A stretch of DNA of 55,258 bases, taken from NCBI GenBank assembly GCA_944389525.1, contig CALXMR010000002.1, forward strand, positions 1 to 55,258, written 5' to 3'. The DNA is from an uncultured Alphaproteobacteria bacterium. Lineage in GTDB: Bacteria; Pseudomonadota; Alphaproteobacteria; Rs-D84. The notes below the pieces were generated by a model. That model was not told the DNA's origin. It did no database searches and saw only the letters and a program-made list of their open reading frames with translations. Both the position numbers and the translations under genes were made by a program. Positions 26,441 through 35,471 of this stretch are shown piece by piece (the stretch's first letter is position 1; each line of letters starts with the position of its first letter).

Positions 26441-27916
26441 ATGAGGACAGGAAGGATTGCACTTTTATGCGGAATTTTGTTGCCGTGCGTTGCATTTGCA
26501 TCGAACGAAGGGGTGCCGTCATACTATCAATCAGATAACACAATAAATGCCAATCGTGCCGCGTACGGCAGTTATGCGGCCCAGGGATACACCCAATATG
26601 TTGGCCAGTCTGGAAATAAACAAATCGTGGGCAGTCAAACCACATCATACCAGGTTCCGCGCCCAACAATTCCGACATACGCCGGTGCAATGACGGCAAA
26701 CGGTATCGCGGTCCCCATGGAAGAAAGCGCCACAACAATATACGCCACATATGCGCGCCGGTTTGCGGATTTTGAATTTACAACCGGGGTTAATTCCGTT
26801 CTGGAATGGGACGACATGGTTTATAACGAAATCGGTGTCGGGGTCCAGCATAATTTCAGCATTCGTGATTTTGATATGTTCGCATATGGCGAATACAGCA
26901 TGGGGTTCATGGAACATGGCGGTATGTCTATGGACTATGACCTGGAACCGTTTGATTCATCTAATCCATACGATGGTATATTTACGATTTCTGTTGGTGA
27001 CCAGACGGGTCGCACAAATCATTTCAAGATTGGAATCGGTGCACATCATATTTGGGATGTCGCCGGGTGGAAAATTTCGCCATCGTTCGGATATGAAATA
27101 TTTAACCATAATTTGGAAATGGCCGACCATTTGTATCCAAACCCGGGTGTGTTCTTGCCATTGATGACAAATTATGGCGATTATGTTTATGGTGACACAT
27201 TGGGTAATTATTGGACGCTGCCAATCGGAACCGAGGCTCCTGATGATTGGTACCAGGTGTGTATGTCACCCGAAGATATCAAATTGGTCCAGGCACCTGG
27301 CAGTGGCTGGTATGATTTGGGAACAACATTGGTTACGGGTGACTATGACGCCAGTATGGGGTATATTCCATGGGGTGTTGATTCTGGGGAATGCGTGGTG
27401 ATTGGTGGTGATGGCCCCGTCTTGGTCGAAGGGACAACGCACATCTATAACACAACATGGTCTGGATTTTTTATCGGATTGGAAATTGAAAAGCAAATGA
27501 CACTGGCCGACAAATTACGCTTTTATTTCCAGGTGGGGCTGCCTAAATATTCATCCGAAGGTATATGGCCGAATCGTACCGATTGGCAACAAAACCCCAG
27601 CTTTATTGACGAAGGCAGCAATGGTTCTTATTCATACGCCGCCGAAATGGAATACAATTATCGTATATCTGATCGTATGCAGTTGGCGATAAAGGTTGAT
27701 ACAAACCTGTTCCATGTTGGGGCAATTGGTGGTGAATTATATTTGGCCGAATATACACAATTCTTGGTTGATGAAAATGGTATGTATATATTGGATGATA
27801 ACGGGTTGCCGATTTTGGAAACTGTCCCGGCGGAAACCCAGTATATATCTGACCAATTGGATCACGCCACATGGCAATCATTTGGGTTGCATATTGGATT
27901 AAAGTATTCTTTCTAG
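26441..27916 (+). CDS. outer-membrane beta-barrel protein (hypothetical)
   Basis: A 491-residue exported protein: signal peptide MRTGRIALLCGILLPCVAFA, then a low-complexity linker rich in Gly, Tyr and Gln, and from about residue 95 alternating strands with aromatic girdle residues ending in LHIGLKYSF, a classic outer-membrane barrel C-terminus. I do not recognise a specific family. An ATG at 26420 lies inside the -10 box, so 26441 is used. Its stop is 22 bases before the transglycosylase start, so the two are probably co-transcribed. Confidence 0.8.
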   Translation: MRTGRIALLCGILLPCVAFASNEGVPSYYQSDNTINANRAAYGSYAAQGYTQYVGQSGNKQIVGSQTTSYQVPRPTIPTYAGAMTANGIAVPMEESATTIYATYARRFADFEFTTGVNSVLEWDDMVYNEIGVGVQHNFSIRDFDMFAYGEYSMGFMEHGGMSMDYDLEPFDSSNPYDGIFTISVGDQTGRTNHFKIGIGAHHIWDVAGWKISPSFGYEIFNHNLEMADHLYPNPGVFLPLMTNYGDYVYGDTLGNYWTLPIGTEAPDDWYQVCMSPEDIKLVQAPGSGWYDLGTTLVTGDYDASMGYIPWGVDSGECVVIGGDGPVLVEGTTHIYNTTWSGFFIGLEIEKQMTLADKLRFYFQVGLPKYSSEGIWPNRTDWQQNPSFIDEGSNGSYSYAAEMEYNYRISDRMQLAIKVDTNLFHVGAIGGELYLAEYTQFLVDENGMYILDDNGLPILETVPAETQYISDQLDHATWQSFGLHIGLKYSF

Positions 27917-27938
27917 TTTGCAAGAACAGGGGGTGTCT

Positions 27939-29012
27939 GTGTTCAAGAATAAATTCATGGCGCACCTGGTGGGTGTCGCAATTATTTGTATGTTGCCGTT
28001 TTCCGCGTATTCATCTGAACGCGGGGTATTTGATATGGATCGGTGGAATACGATACTGGATAATGTTCGTACCCGCGCCGCCGAACAAAATATATCCCAA
28101 GATACAATACGGGCAACATTGAAATCGCCGGCGTTTATACCATCAATTGTGCACAGTGATCGTAACCAATCTGAATTTAAATTAACACTGGACGGGTATT
28201 TGGCCCGCACGGTCAGTGCGCGCCGTATTGAAAACGGTCACAAAATGCGTGCGACATATCCAACAATGTTGAACCGCGTTTATGAAACATACGGGGTCCA
28301 GCCGCATGTTATATTGGCGTTTTGGGGACTGGAATCAAATTATGGGTCTTATCGCGCGGCGCATAAATTAACAGACGCGTTTTTAACATTGATGTACGAT
28401 GGGCGGCGTGAAACATTTTTTGGAAACCAGTTATTGGCACTGATGAAGATTGCCGATGATAACGATCTGGACATCAATGACATTTACGGCAGTTGGGCGG
28501 GCGCCATGGGACATTTCCAGTTTATACCAACAACACTGGCACAGTATGGCACCGATGGTAACGGTGATGGCCACATAGATATTATCCACAGTGTGGGTGA
28601 TGCGATGTTCAGTGCCGGGAATTATTTACATCGTTTGGGCTGGAACCCGAACGAGAAAATTATTCGCCGCGTTTCGTTGCCCGCAGATTTTGATTTATCA
28701 CTGTTGGATGGAAAAACAAAAAAAACGCTGTCGGCGTGGGCGGCCATGGGCGTGTTGAACGATGACGGCACACCAATACCAGTTGCGGATATGACAGCGG
28801 GTCTGGTCGCGGATGTGGCGGCGATAACAGATGCGCGCGCGGCGGCACAAAACGCGCCGACCCATGACCCAAATGCCATTGATACAGATGTCGCGCCCCA
28901 GCCGGTGATATATGCATACCTGACATACCCGAACTTTTATCGTATTAAAAAGTGGAACAGTTCAAATTGGTATGCGATTGCCATTGCGACACTGGCGGAC
29001 GAATTGAAATAA
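27939..29012 (+). CDS. mltB: MltB-family lytic murein transglycosylase
   Basis: A 357-residue periplasmic enzyme that cleaves peptidoglycan between MurNAc and GlcNAc with 1,6-anhydro ring formation. Signal peptide up to about AYSSE, then the SLT_2 domain with the catalytic Glu in FWGLESNYGSY, and GSWAGAMGHFQFIPTTLAQYG, HIDIIHSVGDAMFSAGNYL and WAAMGV. The C-terminal peptidoglycan-binding domain found in some relatives is absent. Start: GTG at 27939 has AGGGGGT five bases upstream and begins the signal peptide; upstream TTG and downstream ATG are less likely. Confidence 0.93.
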   Translation: MFKNKFMAHLVGVAIICMLPFSAYSSERGVFDMDRWNTILDNVRTRAAEQNISQDTIRATLKSPAFIPSIVHSDRNQSEFKLTLDGYLARTVSARRIENGHKMRATYPTMLNRVYETYGVQPHVILAFWGLESNYGSYRAAHKLTDAFLTLMYDGRRETFFGNQLLALMKIADDNDLDINDIYGSWAGAMGHFQFIPTTLAQYGTDGNGDGHIDIIHSVGDAMFSAGNYLHRLGWNPNEKIIRRVSLPADFDLSLLDGKTKKTLSAWAAMGVLNDDGTPIPVADMTAGLVADVAAITDARAAAQNAPTHDPNAIDTDVAPQPVIYAYLTYPNFYRIKKWNSSNWYAIAIATLADELK

Positions 29013-29084
29013 AAATAATTGAAAACACCAGTATTCTTTGATAATCTTCACATAAATATATGAAGTAATACAAAGGGTTATGTT

Positions 29085-30050
29085 ATGGCTATCAAGGTTC
29101 GTGATTATGAAGTTCGCCTGACGCGGAACAAGGATGAACGCCGCCAGGTGCGGCAACTGCGCTATGATGTTTTCGTAGAAGAGGAGGGGGCATCCGCCAC
29201 CGAAGAACAACGCAACCTGCGCGAAGAATATGATGCGTATGACAGATATGCGGACTATCTGGGGGTTTTTCACAACGGCAAGGTTGTCGGAACATATCGT
29301 ATTATTGATCGCAGTGCTGCCGAAAAAATGGGCGGATTCTATACCGAAAACGAATTTAATATATCCAAGATAAAAAATGTTGTTGGCAATATTGCCGAAA
29401 TGTCGCGTGCATGTGTTGCGCGCGAATACCGCGAGAATGCGTTGGTTATGCGACTGCTGTGGGCGGGATTGGGCGAATATGTTGTCCGGCGTAAAATTGC
29501 GATTTTATTTGGGGTTGCATCGTGGGTTGGTAACAAACCTGTTGAATCCGCCCAGGCGATATCGTATCTGTACTATAACCATCTGGCACCATTGGGATTG
29601 CGTGCAACGGTCTTAACAGAACGTTTTGCCGATGGAATAAATCCGAAATTATCGCGCATGAACATTCTGCCGCGCGAATTTGTGGACGAAGACGATGCCC
29701 GTCATCAAATGACCCCGCTGATAAAGGGGTACCTGCGCTTGGGTGCCAAATTCGGCAAGGGCGTTTTTATCGATAAGCCGTTTAATACATACGATGTGTT
29801 TGTAATGATACAGACCAAGAATATTGATGCCGCGTATCAAAAACATTTCTTGGGGCGTGAAAATGCGCTGGAACATCTGGATATCAAAGATGGCGCACTG
29901 AAAACAGTTGGGAAAATCATGTTGTTACCGGTGACCGGTTCGTTCAAGGTTGTGCGCGCGCTGGTTGACTTTTTATTGCGCGAAGATGCGGCCGATGCAG
30001 AATATATTGATGATGAACACACCACAGATGACGATGGGGATGAAAAATAA
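29085..30050 (+). CDS. olsB: ornithine-acyl-ACP N-acyltransferase (OlsB-like)
   Basis: A 321-residue GNAT-fold acyltransferase of the OlsB family, which makes lyso-ornithine lipid from ornithine and 3-hydroxyacyl-ACP. Seen are EVRLTRNKDERRQVRQLRYD and VFVEEEG at the N-terminus, then a short Asp-rich segment with VVGTYRIID, the EMSRACVAREYRE block and the ILFGVASW strand. The C-terminal 100 residues extend beyond the core domain and end in an acidic tail. The stop codon overlaps the olsA start (TAATG), showing translational coupling, and the neighbour supports the assignment. Confidence 0.85.
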   Translation: MAIKVRDYEVRLTRNKDERRQVRQLRYDVFVEEEGASATEEQRNLREEYDAYDRYADYLGVFHNGKVVGTYRIIDRSAAEKMGGFYTENEFNISKIKNVVGNIAEMSRACVAREYRENALVMRLLWAGLGEYVVRRKIAILFGVASWVGNKPVESAQAISYLYYNHLAPLGLRATVLTERFADGINPKLSRMNILPREFVDEDDARHQMTPLIKGYLRLGAKFGKGVFIDKPFNTYDVFVMIQTKNIDAAYQKHFLGRENALEHLDIKDGALKTVGKIMLLPVTGSFKVVRALVDFLLREDAADAEYIDDEHTTDDDGDEK

Positions 30051-30877
30051 TGGGACGCGTTCGTAAACAGAATATATTTAACACAACGGGCGCGGTGCTG
30101 AAATTCATATTGTTTTGGATTTTGGTTGTGGTCCAGTTGCCGATACTGGTATGCATGCCGCGCGGTGCGACATCGGTTCGATATATGCGCTTTTTCATGC
30201 GGATATTGTTACATGTTGTGGGCGTTCGTATTCGTGTGAATGGACATCTGTCATCGCACCGACCGCTGTTGGTTGTGTCAAATCATATATCTATTTTTGA
30301 AATTGCAACATTCCCGGTTGCATTTGGTGGCAGTTTTATTGCCAAGAAAGAAATGGAACATTGGCCATTGGTTGGATGGGTGTCGCGCAAATTTGGCGTT
30401 GTGTTTGTTGATCGCCGTCCATCACATGCAATTGATGCATTAAAACAGGTTCAACAAACCGTTGCAAATGTATCATACCCAATATTTTTATTCCCCGAAG
30501 GAACAACCACAAACGGCGCGTATGTAAAACCGTTCAAGAGCACATTGTTTAACTTTGTTGAAAATTCGAATGTCGTTGTGCAACCGCTGGTTATGAACTA
30601 TCGTTTTTGCGATGGTGGTGTTATCAGCGATACAGACATGGCCGAACATTTTGCGTACTTTAACAATTCAAACCAAGACATGGGCCCGGCGTGTTCGCGC
30701 GAACGCAGTGCGTTTGGCCAGGTGTTTCACATAATGATGCTGGGCGGGTTTATGGTTGAATTAACGGTATTGCCACCACCGCCGTTGGCGGGCATGGATA
30801 GAAAGCAGATTGCGGAAACACTGCACAAAATTGTTTCTGATAAATATATGAAATTAAAAGATAAACCAGTTAAGTAG
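30050..30877 (+). CDS. olsA: lyso-ornithine lipid O-acyltransferase (OlsA/PlsC family)
   Basis: A 275-residue membrane acyltransferase with an N-terminal hydrophobic helix (about 15-38). The PlsC catalytic motif appears as NHISIFE (H-X4-E rather than the usual H-X4-D), with VFVDRR and the acyl-acceptor motif FPEGTTTNG. In the context of olsB it most likely adds the second fatty acid to make ornithine lipid; on its own it could be a 1-acylglycerol-3-phosphate acyltransferase. The start overlaps the olsB stop by one base. Confidence 0.87.
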   Translation: MGRVRKQNIFNTTGAVLKFILFWILVVVQLPILVCMPRGATSVRYMRFFMRILLHVVGVRIRVNGHLSSHRPLLVVSNHISIFEIATFPVAFGGSFIAKKEMEHWPLVGWVSRKFGVVFVDRRPSHAIDALKQVQQTVANVSYPIFLFPEGTTTNGAYVKPFKSTLFNFVENSNVVVQPLVMNYRFCDGGVISDTDMAEHFAYFNNSNQDMGPACSRERSAFGQVFHIMMLGGFMVELTVLPPPPLAGMDRKQIAETLHKIVSDKYMKLKDKPVK

Positions 30878-30891
30878 AAAGAGATTTTATT

Positions 30892-32328
30892 ATGAAAACA
30901 GCAATCACACCGACACGTTCGGAAAATTTCAGCGAATGGTATCAAAACTTGATAACTGCGGCCGATTTGGCGGAGAATGCACCTGTTCGCGGATGCATGA
31001 CGGTAAAGCCGTATGGTTGGGCGATATGGGAATTGATGCGCGATGCGCTGGATAAACGCATCAAGGCGTGTGGTGCCCAAAATGCCCAGTTTCCATTGTT
31101 GATACCACTAAACTTTTTTAACCGCGAAGCGGAACATGTCGCTGGTTTTGCCAAAGAAGCAGCGGTCGTCACGCATTATCGGTTAAAAATGATTGATGGC
31201 ACACTGCAACCTGATCCAGATTCAAAACTGACCGAACCGTATGTTATTCGCCCGACATCTGAAACAATTATAGGTGATGCAATGTCGCGCTGGGTGCAAT
31301 CGTATCGCGATTTGCCAATGAAATTGAATCAGTGGGTAAATGTTATGCGTTGGGAAATGCGGCCACGCTTGTTCCTGCGCACGTCCGAGTTTTATTGGCA
31401 AGAAGGTCATAATGCATTCGCCACACATGAAGAGGCAAACGCAGACGCGCGCAAAATGCACCGCGTGTATGGCGACTATATGCGCGAAATTTTGGCAATC
31501 CCGTCAATCATGGGCGAAAAAACACCCGAAGAAAGATTTGCTGGTGCGGACCACACATATACACTGGAACATATTATGCAGGACGGGCGTGCGTTACAGG
31601 CCGGAACATCACATGACCTGGGCCAGCATTTTTCAAAATCGTTTGGTATCCAGTTTCTGGATACGGACGGTGTGTTAAAACATGCATGGACAACATCGTG
31701 GGGTGTATCGACCCGCATGATGGGCAGTTTGTTCATGACACATTCTGACGATGATGGCCTGGTTTTGCCGCCCGCCGTTGCCCCGTACCAGGTTGTAATT
31801 ATCCCAATCACGCGCGAAGACACGGCAGATGCCCTGAATGCGTACGCGGAAAAACTGGGGGCGCAACTGCGCGATATGGGGGTGCGCGTGTTGGTTGACA
31901 CATCTGACATGCGTGCGCCTGATAAAATGTGGAAATGGATTAAACGCGGCGTGCCACTGCGCGCAGAAATCGGTGCGCGTGAAATGGATGAAAACAACAT
32001 AACTGTTACGCGCCGTGATTTAGGAAAGTCGTCAAAACAAACATTGCCGGTCGATGCATTCATCGCGGATGTCCAGAATATGTTGGCGCAAATCCAGCAT
32101 GATATGTATGATGCGGTTGTGCGCCGTAACAAAACAATGATTCACGATGTCGCGGATCTAGGTGCATTGGAATCGGCATTGACTGCGGGCAAAATTGGAT
32201 TTTTCCGGATTAAATACGATTTGACCACGAATCCAGAATTTGATGGCCTGGCGGAAAAATACAAAATATCACGCAGATGTTTAGATGATGCCGATCCGAC
32301 ATATGTCTATGTTGCTAAATCGTATTAA
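30892..32328 (+). CDS. proS: prolyl-tRNA synthetase, eukaryote/archaeal-like type
   Basis: A 478-residue class II synthetase that charges tRNA-Pro. Motif 2 region is RWEMRPRLFLRTSEFYWQEG and motif 3 is in the C-terminal catalytic part; the anticodon-binding domain follows VAPYQVVIIPI. It lacks the large editing insertion of the usual bacterial ProRS (about 570 residues) and ends in the YVAKSY-type tail with a C-terminal Tyr typical of the eukaryote/archaeal-like form. This form occurs in some bacteria, including some alphaproteobacteria. It lies 14 bases after olsA and is followed by a strong terminator, so it may share the operon. Confidence 0.93.
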   Translation: MKTAITPTRSENFSEWYQNLITAADLAENAPVRGCMTVKPYGWAIWELMRDALDKRIKACGAQNAQFPLLIPLNFFNREAEHVAGFAKEAAVVTHYRLKMIDGTLQPDPDSKLTEPYVIRPTSETIIGDAMSRWVQSYRDLPMKLNQWVNVMRWEMRPRLFLRTSEFYWQEGHNAFATHEEANADARKMHRVYGDYMREILAIPSIMGEKTPEERFAGADHTYTLEHIMQDGRALQAGTSHDLGQHFSKSFGIQFLDTDGVLKHAWTTSWGVSTRMMGSLFMTHSDDDGLVLPPAVAPYQVVIIPITREDTADALNAYAEKLGAQLRDMGVRVLVDTSDMRAPDKMWKWIKRGVPLRAEIGAREMDENNITVTRRDLGKSSKQTLPVDAFIADVQNMLAQIQHDMYDAVVRRNKTMIHDVADLGALESALTAGKIGFFRIKYDLTTNPEFDGLAEKYKISRRCLDDADPTYVYVAKSY

Positions 32329-32356
32329 AAAAAACGGGGCAATGCCCCGTTTTTTT
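32327..32356 (+). terminator. proS terminator (ACGGGGC/GCCCCGT hairpin)
   Basis: AAAACGGGGC and GCCCCGTTTT form a stem with a 3-base loop, followed by a run of seven T. It begins at the proS stop and could also stop the convergent gene ending at 32373. Confidence 0.9.
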
Positions 32357-32372
32357 AGTGCCCCGCAAGGGC

Positions 32373-32930
32373 TTATGCGGCCATGTCACCATGTTGCTGT
32401 TGCCGCATGCGCATTTGCATCAGGATAATTGCCTGGGCCTGTTTGAACGCCGCGGCCGATGTTGCATTTGATTTCGCCGTGGCAGATTTTTGTTCTGTGG
32501 CCTGGGGGGTATAGTGCGCGATTGTTTCGTTCAGTGTTTTTAATGCCGCGCTGACCCGTGGTGACACGCGTTTCAGCCATTCTTGCCGTTTTTCTGTGGG
32601 CGCATCAATTATATCATCGCGGTGTGGATTGGTCATCATAATTTGCGACCAGCGTGCATTATGTGCGGCAAAAATCTGGCGAATATACATCGATGCAGGG
32701 TTATTCGCATTCTTGGATGCTGTATACGATTTCATCTGGGCCATTGCGGCATACCATGCATGCCCCAGGTTTCCCCCACGCAGCCAATTTATCGCACTCA
32801 GGTTAAAAAACAGTTCAAAATATGCGTCCGATAATTTTTTCTTGTCGGCATCAGATAATTGCTGTTCACCAGATTTCTGCGGACTTTGTCCCGCAATCAT
32901 TTGCATATATTTATTGAAATCGTCATTCAT
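32373..32930 (-). CDS. hypothetical protein (185 aa)
   Basis: A 185-residue soluble protein without recognisable domain. The middle region is rich in Trp, Tyr and Ala helices (LFFNLSAINWLRGGNLGHAWY) and the C-terminus has a Met/Gln-rich stretch (ILMQMRMRQQQHG). The ATG at 32930 is preceded by AGGGGGC at good spacing; the frame is open 13 codons upstream to 32969. It is monocistronic and convergent with proS. I do not know its function. Confidence 0.75.
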   Translation of the reverse strand: MNDDFNKYMQMIAGQSPQKSGEQQLSDADKKKLSDAYFELFFNLSAINWLRGGNLGHAWYAAMAQMKSYTASKNANNPASMYIRQIFAAHNARWSQIMMTNPHRDDIIDAPTEKRQEWLKRVSPRVSAALKTLNETIAHYTPQATEQKSATAKSNATSAAAFKQAQAIILMQMRMRQQQHGDMAA

Positions 32931-33084
32931 ATCGGCCCCCTGTGTCTGGTCGATCCCCCATTGGATCATATATATATAGCACTTTTTCCCAGAAATTCAA
33001 GGTTTGTATCAAACAATTATTTTGTTTTGACTTTATTCACATAATATTGCACCCTGGGGATGGTTATATCACAAAAACGCACTG

Positions 33085-33138
33085 TTGCCAATAATGGGCG
33101 GGGCGGATATAGCCCCCGGTCTTGCCAATAATGGGGGC
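33085..33138 (+). repeat. direct repeats upstream of an outer-membrane gene
   Basis: TTGCCAATAATGGG occurs at about 33085-33098 and again at 33123-33136, 38 bases apart, with a GC-rich GGGGCGG...CCCCC segment between them. They lie 40-95 bases before the gene start, where an operator would be expected. Their function is unknown. Confidence 0.5.
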
Positions 33139-33178
33139 CGTGGCAGATAATTTCATCGAAATCCAAAGGAGTAAACAG

Positions 33179-34189
33179 ATGAAAAAAAGTTTAAAATTAG
33201 CGGCGGCGATGTCGGTTTTGGCGGCACCTGCGATGGCGGCTAATTTAGAAAATCCGTTGTACATGCCAACTGCGGGCGAATTTTATTCGAAAACCGCGGC
33301 GGGTTTAATGATCAAGGTCGCGGACAGTTCTTACGCGCATGTGTTAAAGGGCCATGATGGGGCAACAGAATTCCCAATCTGGCGTATCCAAGAAGATTTG
33401 GGTATTGGTATCACCGACCGTATCGCGATTCGTGGGGCGTTTCAATACACTCATGACGGTGATATTAACCGCAAGGGTATGAATCACGGCCGCTTTGGTC
33501 TGATTTGGCGTCCAATCCAGACCAGCGATAATATCGTTTTGGACATCTATGCAGATGCGCACTTGGGCGGCATTAACAAAATGCGTGGTTCGTATACATC
33601 AACTGGATTCCAGTATGATAATTATTCCAACGGTCGTTGGGGTGTGGATGCCGGGGTTCGCTTTGGTAAAACATGGAGTAAATTAACCACCAGTGCATTT
33701 GTCGAAGTATTAAAAACATTCGGCAGCAGCAATAACTTTATCGATGTGTCTGGTTTGTCATTGAATGGCATGCCTGTTACAAAGGTTGGTGTACCAGATG
33801 AAATTTCTGTGGATTTGAAATCAACAACAGAAATCAATTTTGGCGTCAACGCGTTTTACCAGATTAACGATCGTTGGTCATGGGGTGCCGGATTTAAATA
33901 TAACCACCACGCCGACAACGGTGTCAAGGGACTGGCCACAGATATTAATTATAATCCTGTATATGAAGCACTTGCAAAACCAGCGATTGATAAGTTAATT
34001 GCCGGATTATCTGACATGAACGATGGTTTCGATGAATACATCGTTACATTGTCGGTTGCGAACCAGTTGACAGATTATGTCCAGGTTGCCCTGTACGGTG
34101 AATATACATTTGACACCGCGCATGCGAATTCCCAGAACGGTACTGATGTCAAGGCCGAAGTGGGTGTTCGTTTGAACCTGGCGTTCTAA
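33179..34189 (+). CDS. outer-membrane beta-barrel protein (hypothetical)
   Basis: A 336-residue exported protein. Signal peptide MKKSLKLAAAMSVLAAPAMAAN, then amphipathic strands throughout (for example RIAIRGAFQYTHDGD, WGVDAGVRFGKTWSK, WSWGAGFKYNHHADN) and a C-terminal AEVGVRLNLAF typical of BamA-recognised barrels. The fold resembles general porin-like proteins, but no specific family is evident. AAGGAG lies 7 bases before the ATG at 33179, which fixes the start. It stands alone between terminators. Confidence 0.85.
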   Translation: MKKSLKLAAAMSVLAAPAMAANLENPLYMPTAGEFYSKTAAGLMIKVADSSYAHVLKGHDGATEFPIWRIQEDLGIGITDRIAIRGAFQYTHDGDINRKGMNHGRFGLIWRPIQTSDNIVLDIYADAHLGGINKMRGSYTSTGFQYDNYSNGRWGVDAGVRFGKTWSKLTTSAFVEVLKTFGSSNNFIDVSGLSLNGMPVTKVGVPDEISVDLKSTTEINFGVNAFYQINDRWSWGAGFKYNHHADNGVKGLATDINYNPVYEALAKPAIDKLIAGLSDMNDGFDEYIVTLSVANQLTDYVQVALYGEYTFDTAHANSQNGTDVKAEVGVRLNLAF

Positions 34190-34230
34190 ACAAAAATACA
34201 GAACAAAACAGTAAAATAACATATATTGGA

Positions 34231-34259
34231 CAAAGCCCCGCCACGGCGGGGTCTTTTTT
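34231..34259 (+). terminator. intrinsic terminator
   Basis: GCCCCGC and GCGGGGT pair around a short loop and are followed by CTTTTTT, 40 bases after the stop of the barrel gene. Confidence 0.85.
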
Positions 34260-34295
34260 GTGCCATTTACTAAACACTTTTATCAATGATATTTT

Positions 34296-34307
34296 TGTGA
34301 TATAATG
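34296..34307 (+). promoter_or_regulatory. extended -10 promoter element TGTGATATAATG
   Basis: TATAAT at 34301-34306 within a 12-mer identical to that at 26411-26422. It lies 25 bases before the next gene. No strong -35 is visible in either case, as expected for extended -10 promoters. Confidence 0.6.
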
Positions 34308-34331
34308 GGTTAAAAGGAAAATGGAAAGGCT

Positions 34332-35432
34332 ATGAAAAAAGTCAGCTGTCTTGCCGTATTGGCTGGGGTTTTGTTTGCGGTGCATGGGCGCGGTTTTGCC
34401 GCATATCCGGTATATACCGGGTACCAGGGCACAAACGCCCAGGGCCAGGTTGTATACCTGCCGACAAATGCCGGTGTCGTAAATTCTGGGGTGGCCAGCA
34501 ATGCTGTTGTTACAACAAACGCGGTCAACGCGGCCAGTCCGACCCGCATCACTGGTGCATTGCCACGCGTTGGGTCGAATTCCACCGCCGCGGGTCGCCA
34601 GTACTATGAACCGGCGGACTTTGACAGATTGGCGGACAGCGGGTTGTATGTTGGTTTGTCGGTCGGCTATTCGGCCAGTATCAGTGGTTCTATGATTGCG
34701 GACTATATGGGCGAAGAAAACGCATGGTTTGTTCCCGGCGCGTTCCAGGATGCGGACTTTAAAACAGATACGGTTATTCCATTACAGTTGTCAGTTGGTG
34801 CATCAATAAATAACGATATTCGTATTGATTTTTCTTATTTGCGCTATTCTGGCATTTCGTACCCCAGTGTTGTCCAGTCTGCGGACGGTGTTGGCGGATA
34901 TGTAGAGGCAACTGTTGACGGTGGTGCAATCACATCAAATACCACAATGTTGAATTTATACTATAACATCGATTCTTTTACCGGGTATTTGGCGGGCGGC
35001 ATGTTGCGCCCATATGTCGGTGTTGGTGTTGGTATTTCGTTAAATACGATTGCGGACTATGTCGTATACGATGACACATTCTATTCTGAAATGGAACCCG
35101 GCGCGGCGGGGGCGGGCGATTTAACTGGTATATCGGATGTCTATGCATATCATAACGGTGGCACATCTGAACAGTTGGCCTTTGCATTAGAGGCGGGATT
35201 AACCACCGAATTGGATGGTGGCATGAAATTGGATTTCTTTGTGCGCTATGCCAATCTGGGCAAGGTCAGAACATCAGGCAGTATCATCGTTTCCCAGACA
35301 GAATGGCTGGGGGACGGTGCCGGCAGCGAATATCCGGCCCCATACGACAGTGTTTTCCACTATACCAATTGGTATGAAAGCGGTCGGTTAAGCACGATCG
35401 ATTTAGGTGTTCGGTTGCGCCTGCAATTTTGA
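34332..35432 (+). CDS. outer-membrane beta-barrel protein (OmpA-like barrel)
   Basis: A 366-residue exported protein. Signal peptide MKKVSCLAVLAGVLFAVHGRGFA, a 70-residue low-complexity linker starting AYPVYTGYQG, then a barrel from about residue 100 (GLYVGLSVGYSASISG) with paired strands such as PYVGVGVGISLNTIADYV and a C-terminal IDLGVRLRLQF. The linker resembles that of the 491-residue barrel protein upstream (runs of Tyr, Gly, Gln and Asn). AAAGG precedes the ATG. It lies 39 bases before the next exported gene, with which it probably forms an operon. Confidence 0.85.
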   Translation: MKKVSCLAVLAGVLFAVHGRGFAAYPVYTGYQGTNAQGQVVYLPTNAGVVNSGVASNAVVTTNAVNAASPTRITGALPRVGSNSTAAGRQYYEPADFDRLADSGLYVGLSVGYSASISGSMIADYMGEENAWFVPGAFQDADFKTDTVIPLQLSVGASINNDIRIDFSYLRYSGISYPSVVQSADGVGGYVEATVDGGAITSNTTMLNLYYNIDSFTGYLAGGMLRPYVGVGVGISLNTIADYVVYDDTFYSEMEPGAAGAGDLTGISDVYAYHNGGTSEQLAFALEAGLTTELDGGMKLDFFVRYANLGKVRTSGSIIVSQTEWLGDGAGSEYPAPYDSVFHYTNWYESGRLSTIDLGVRLRLQF

Positions 35433-35471
35433 TGTTGATGGGGTGGCATCACCACCACCACGGGGGGAGAG

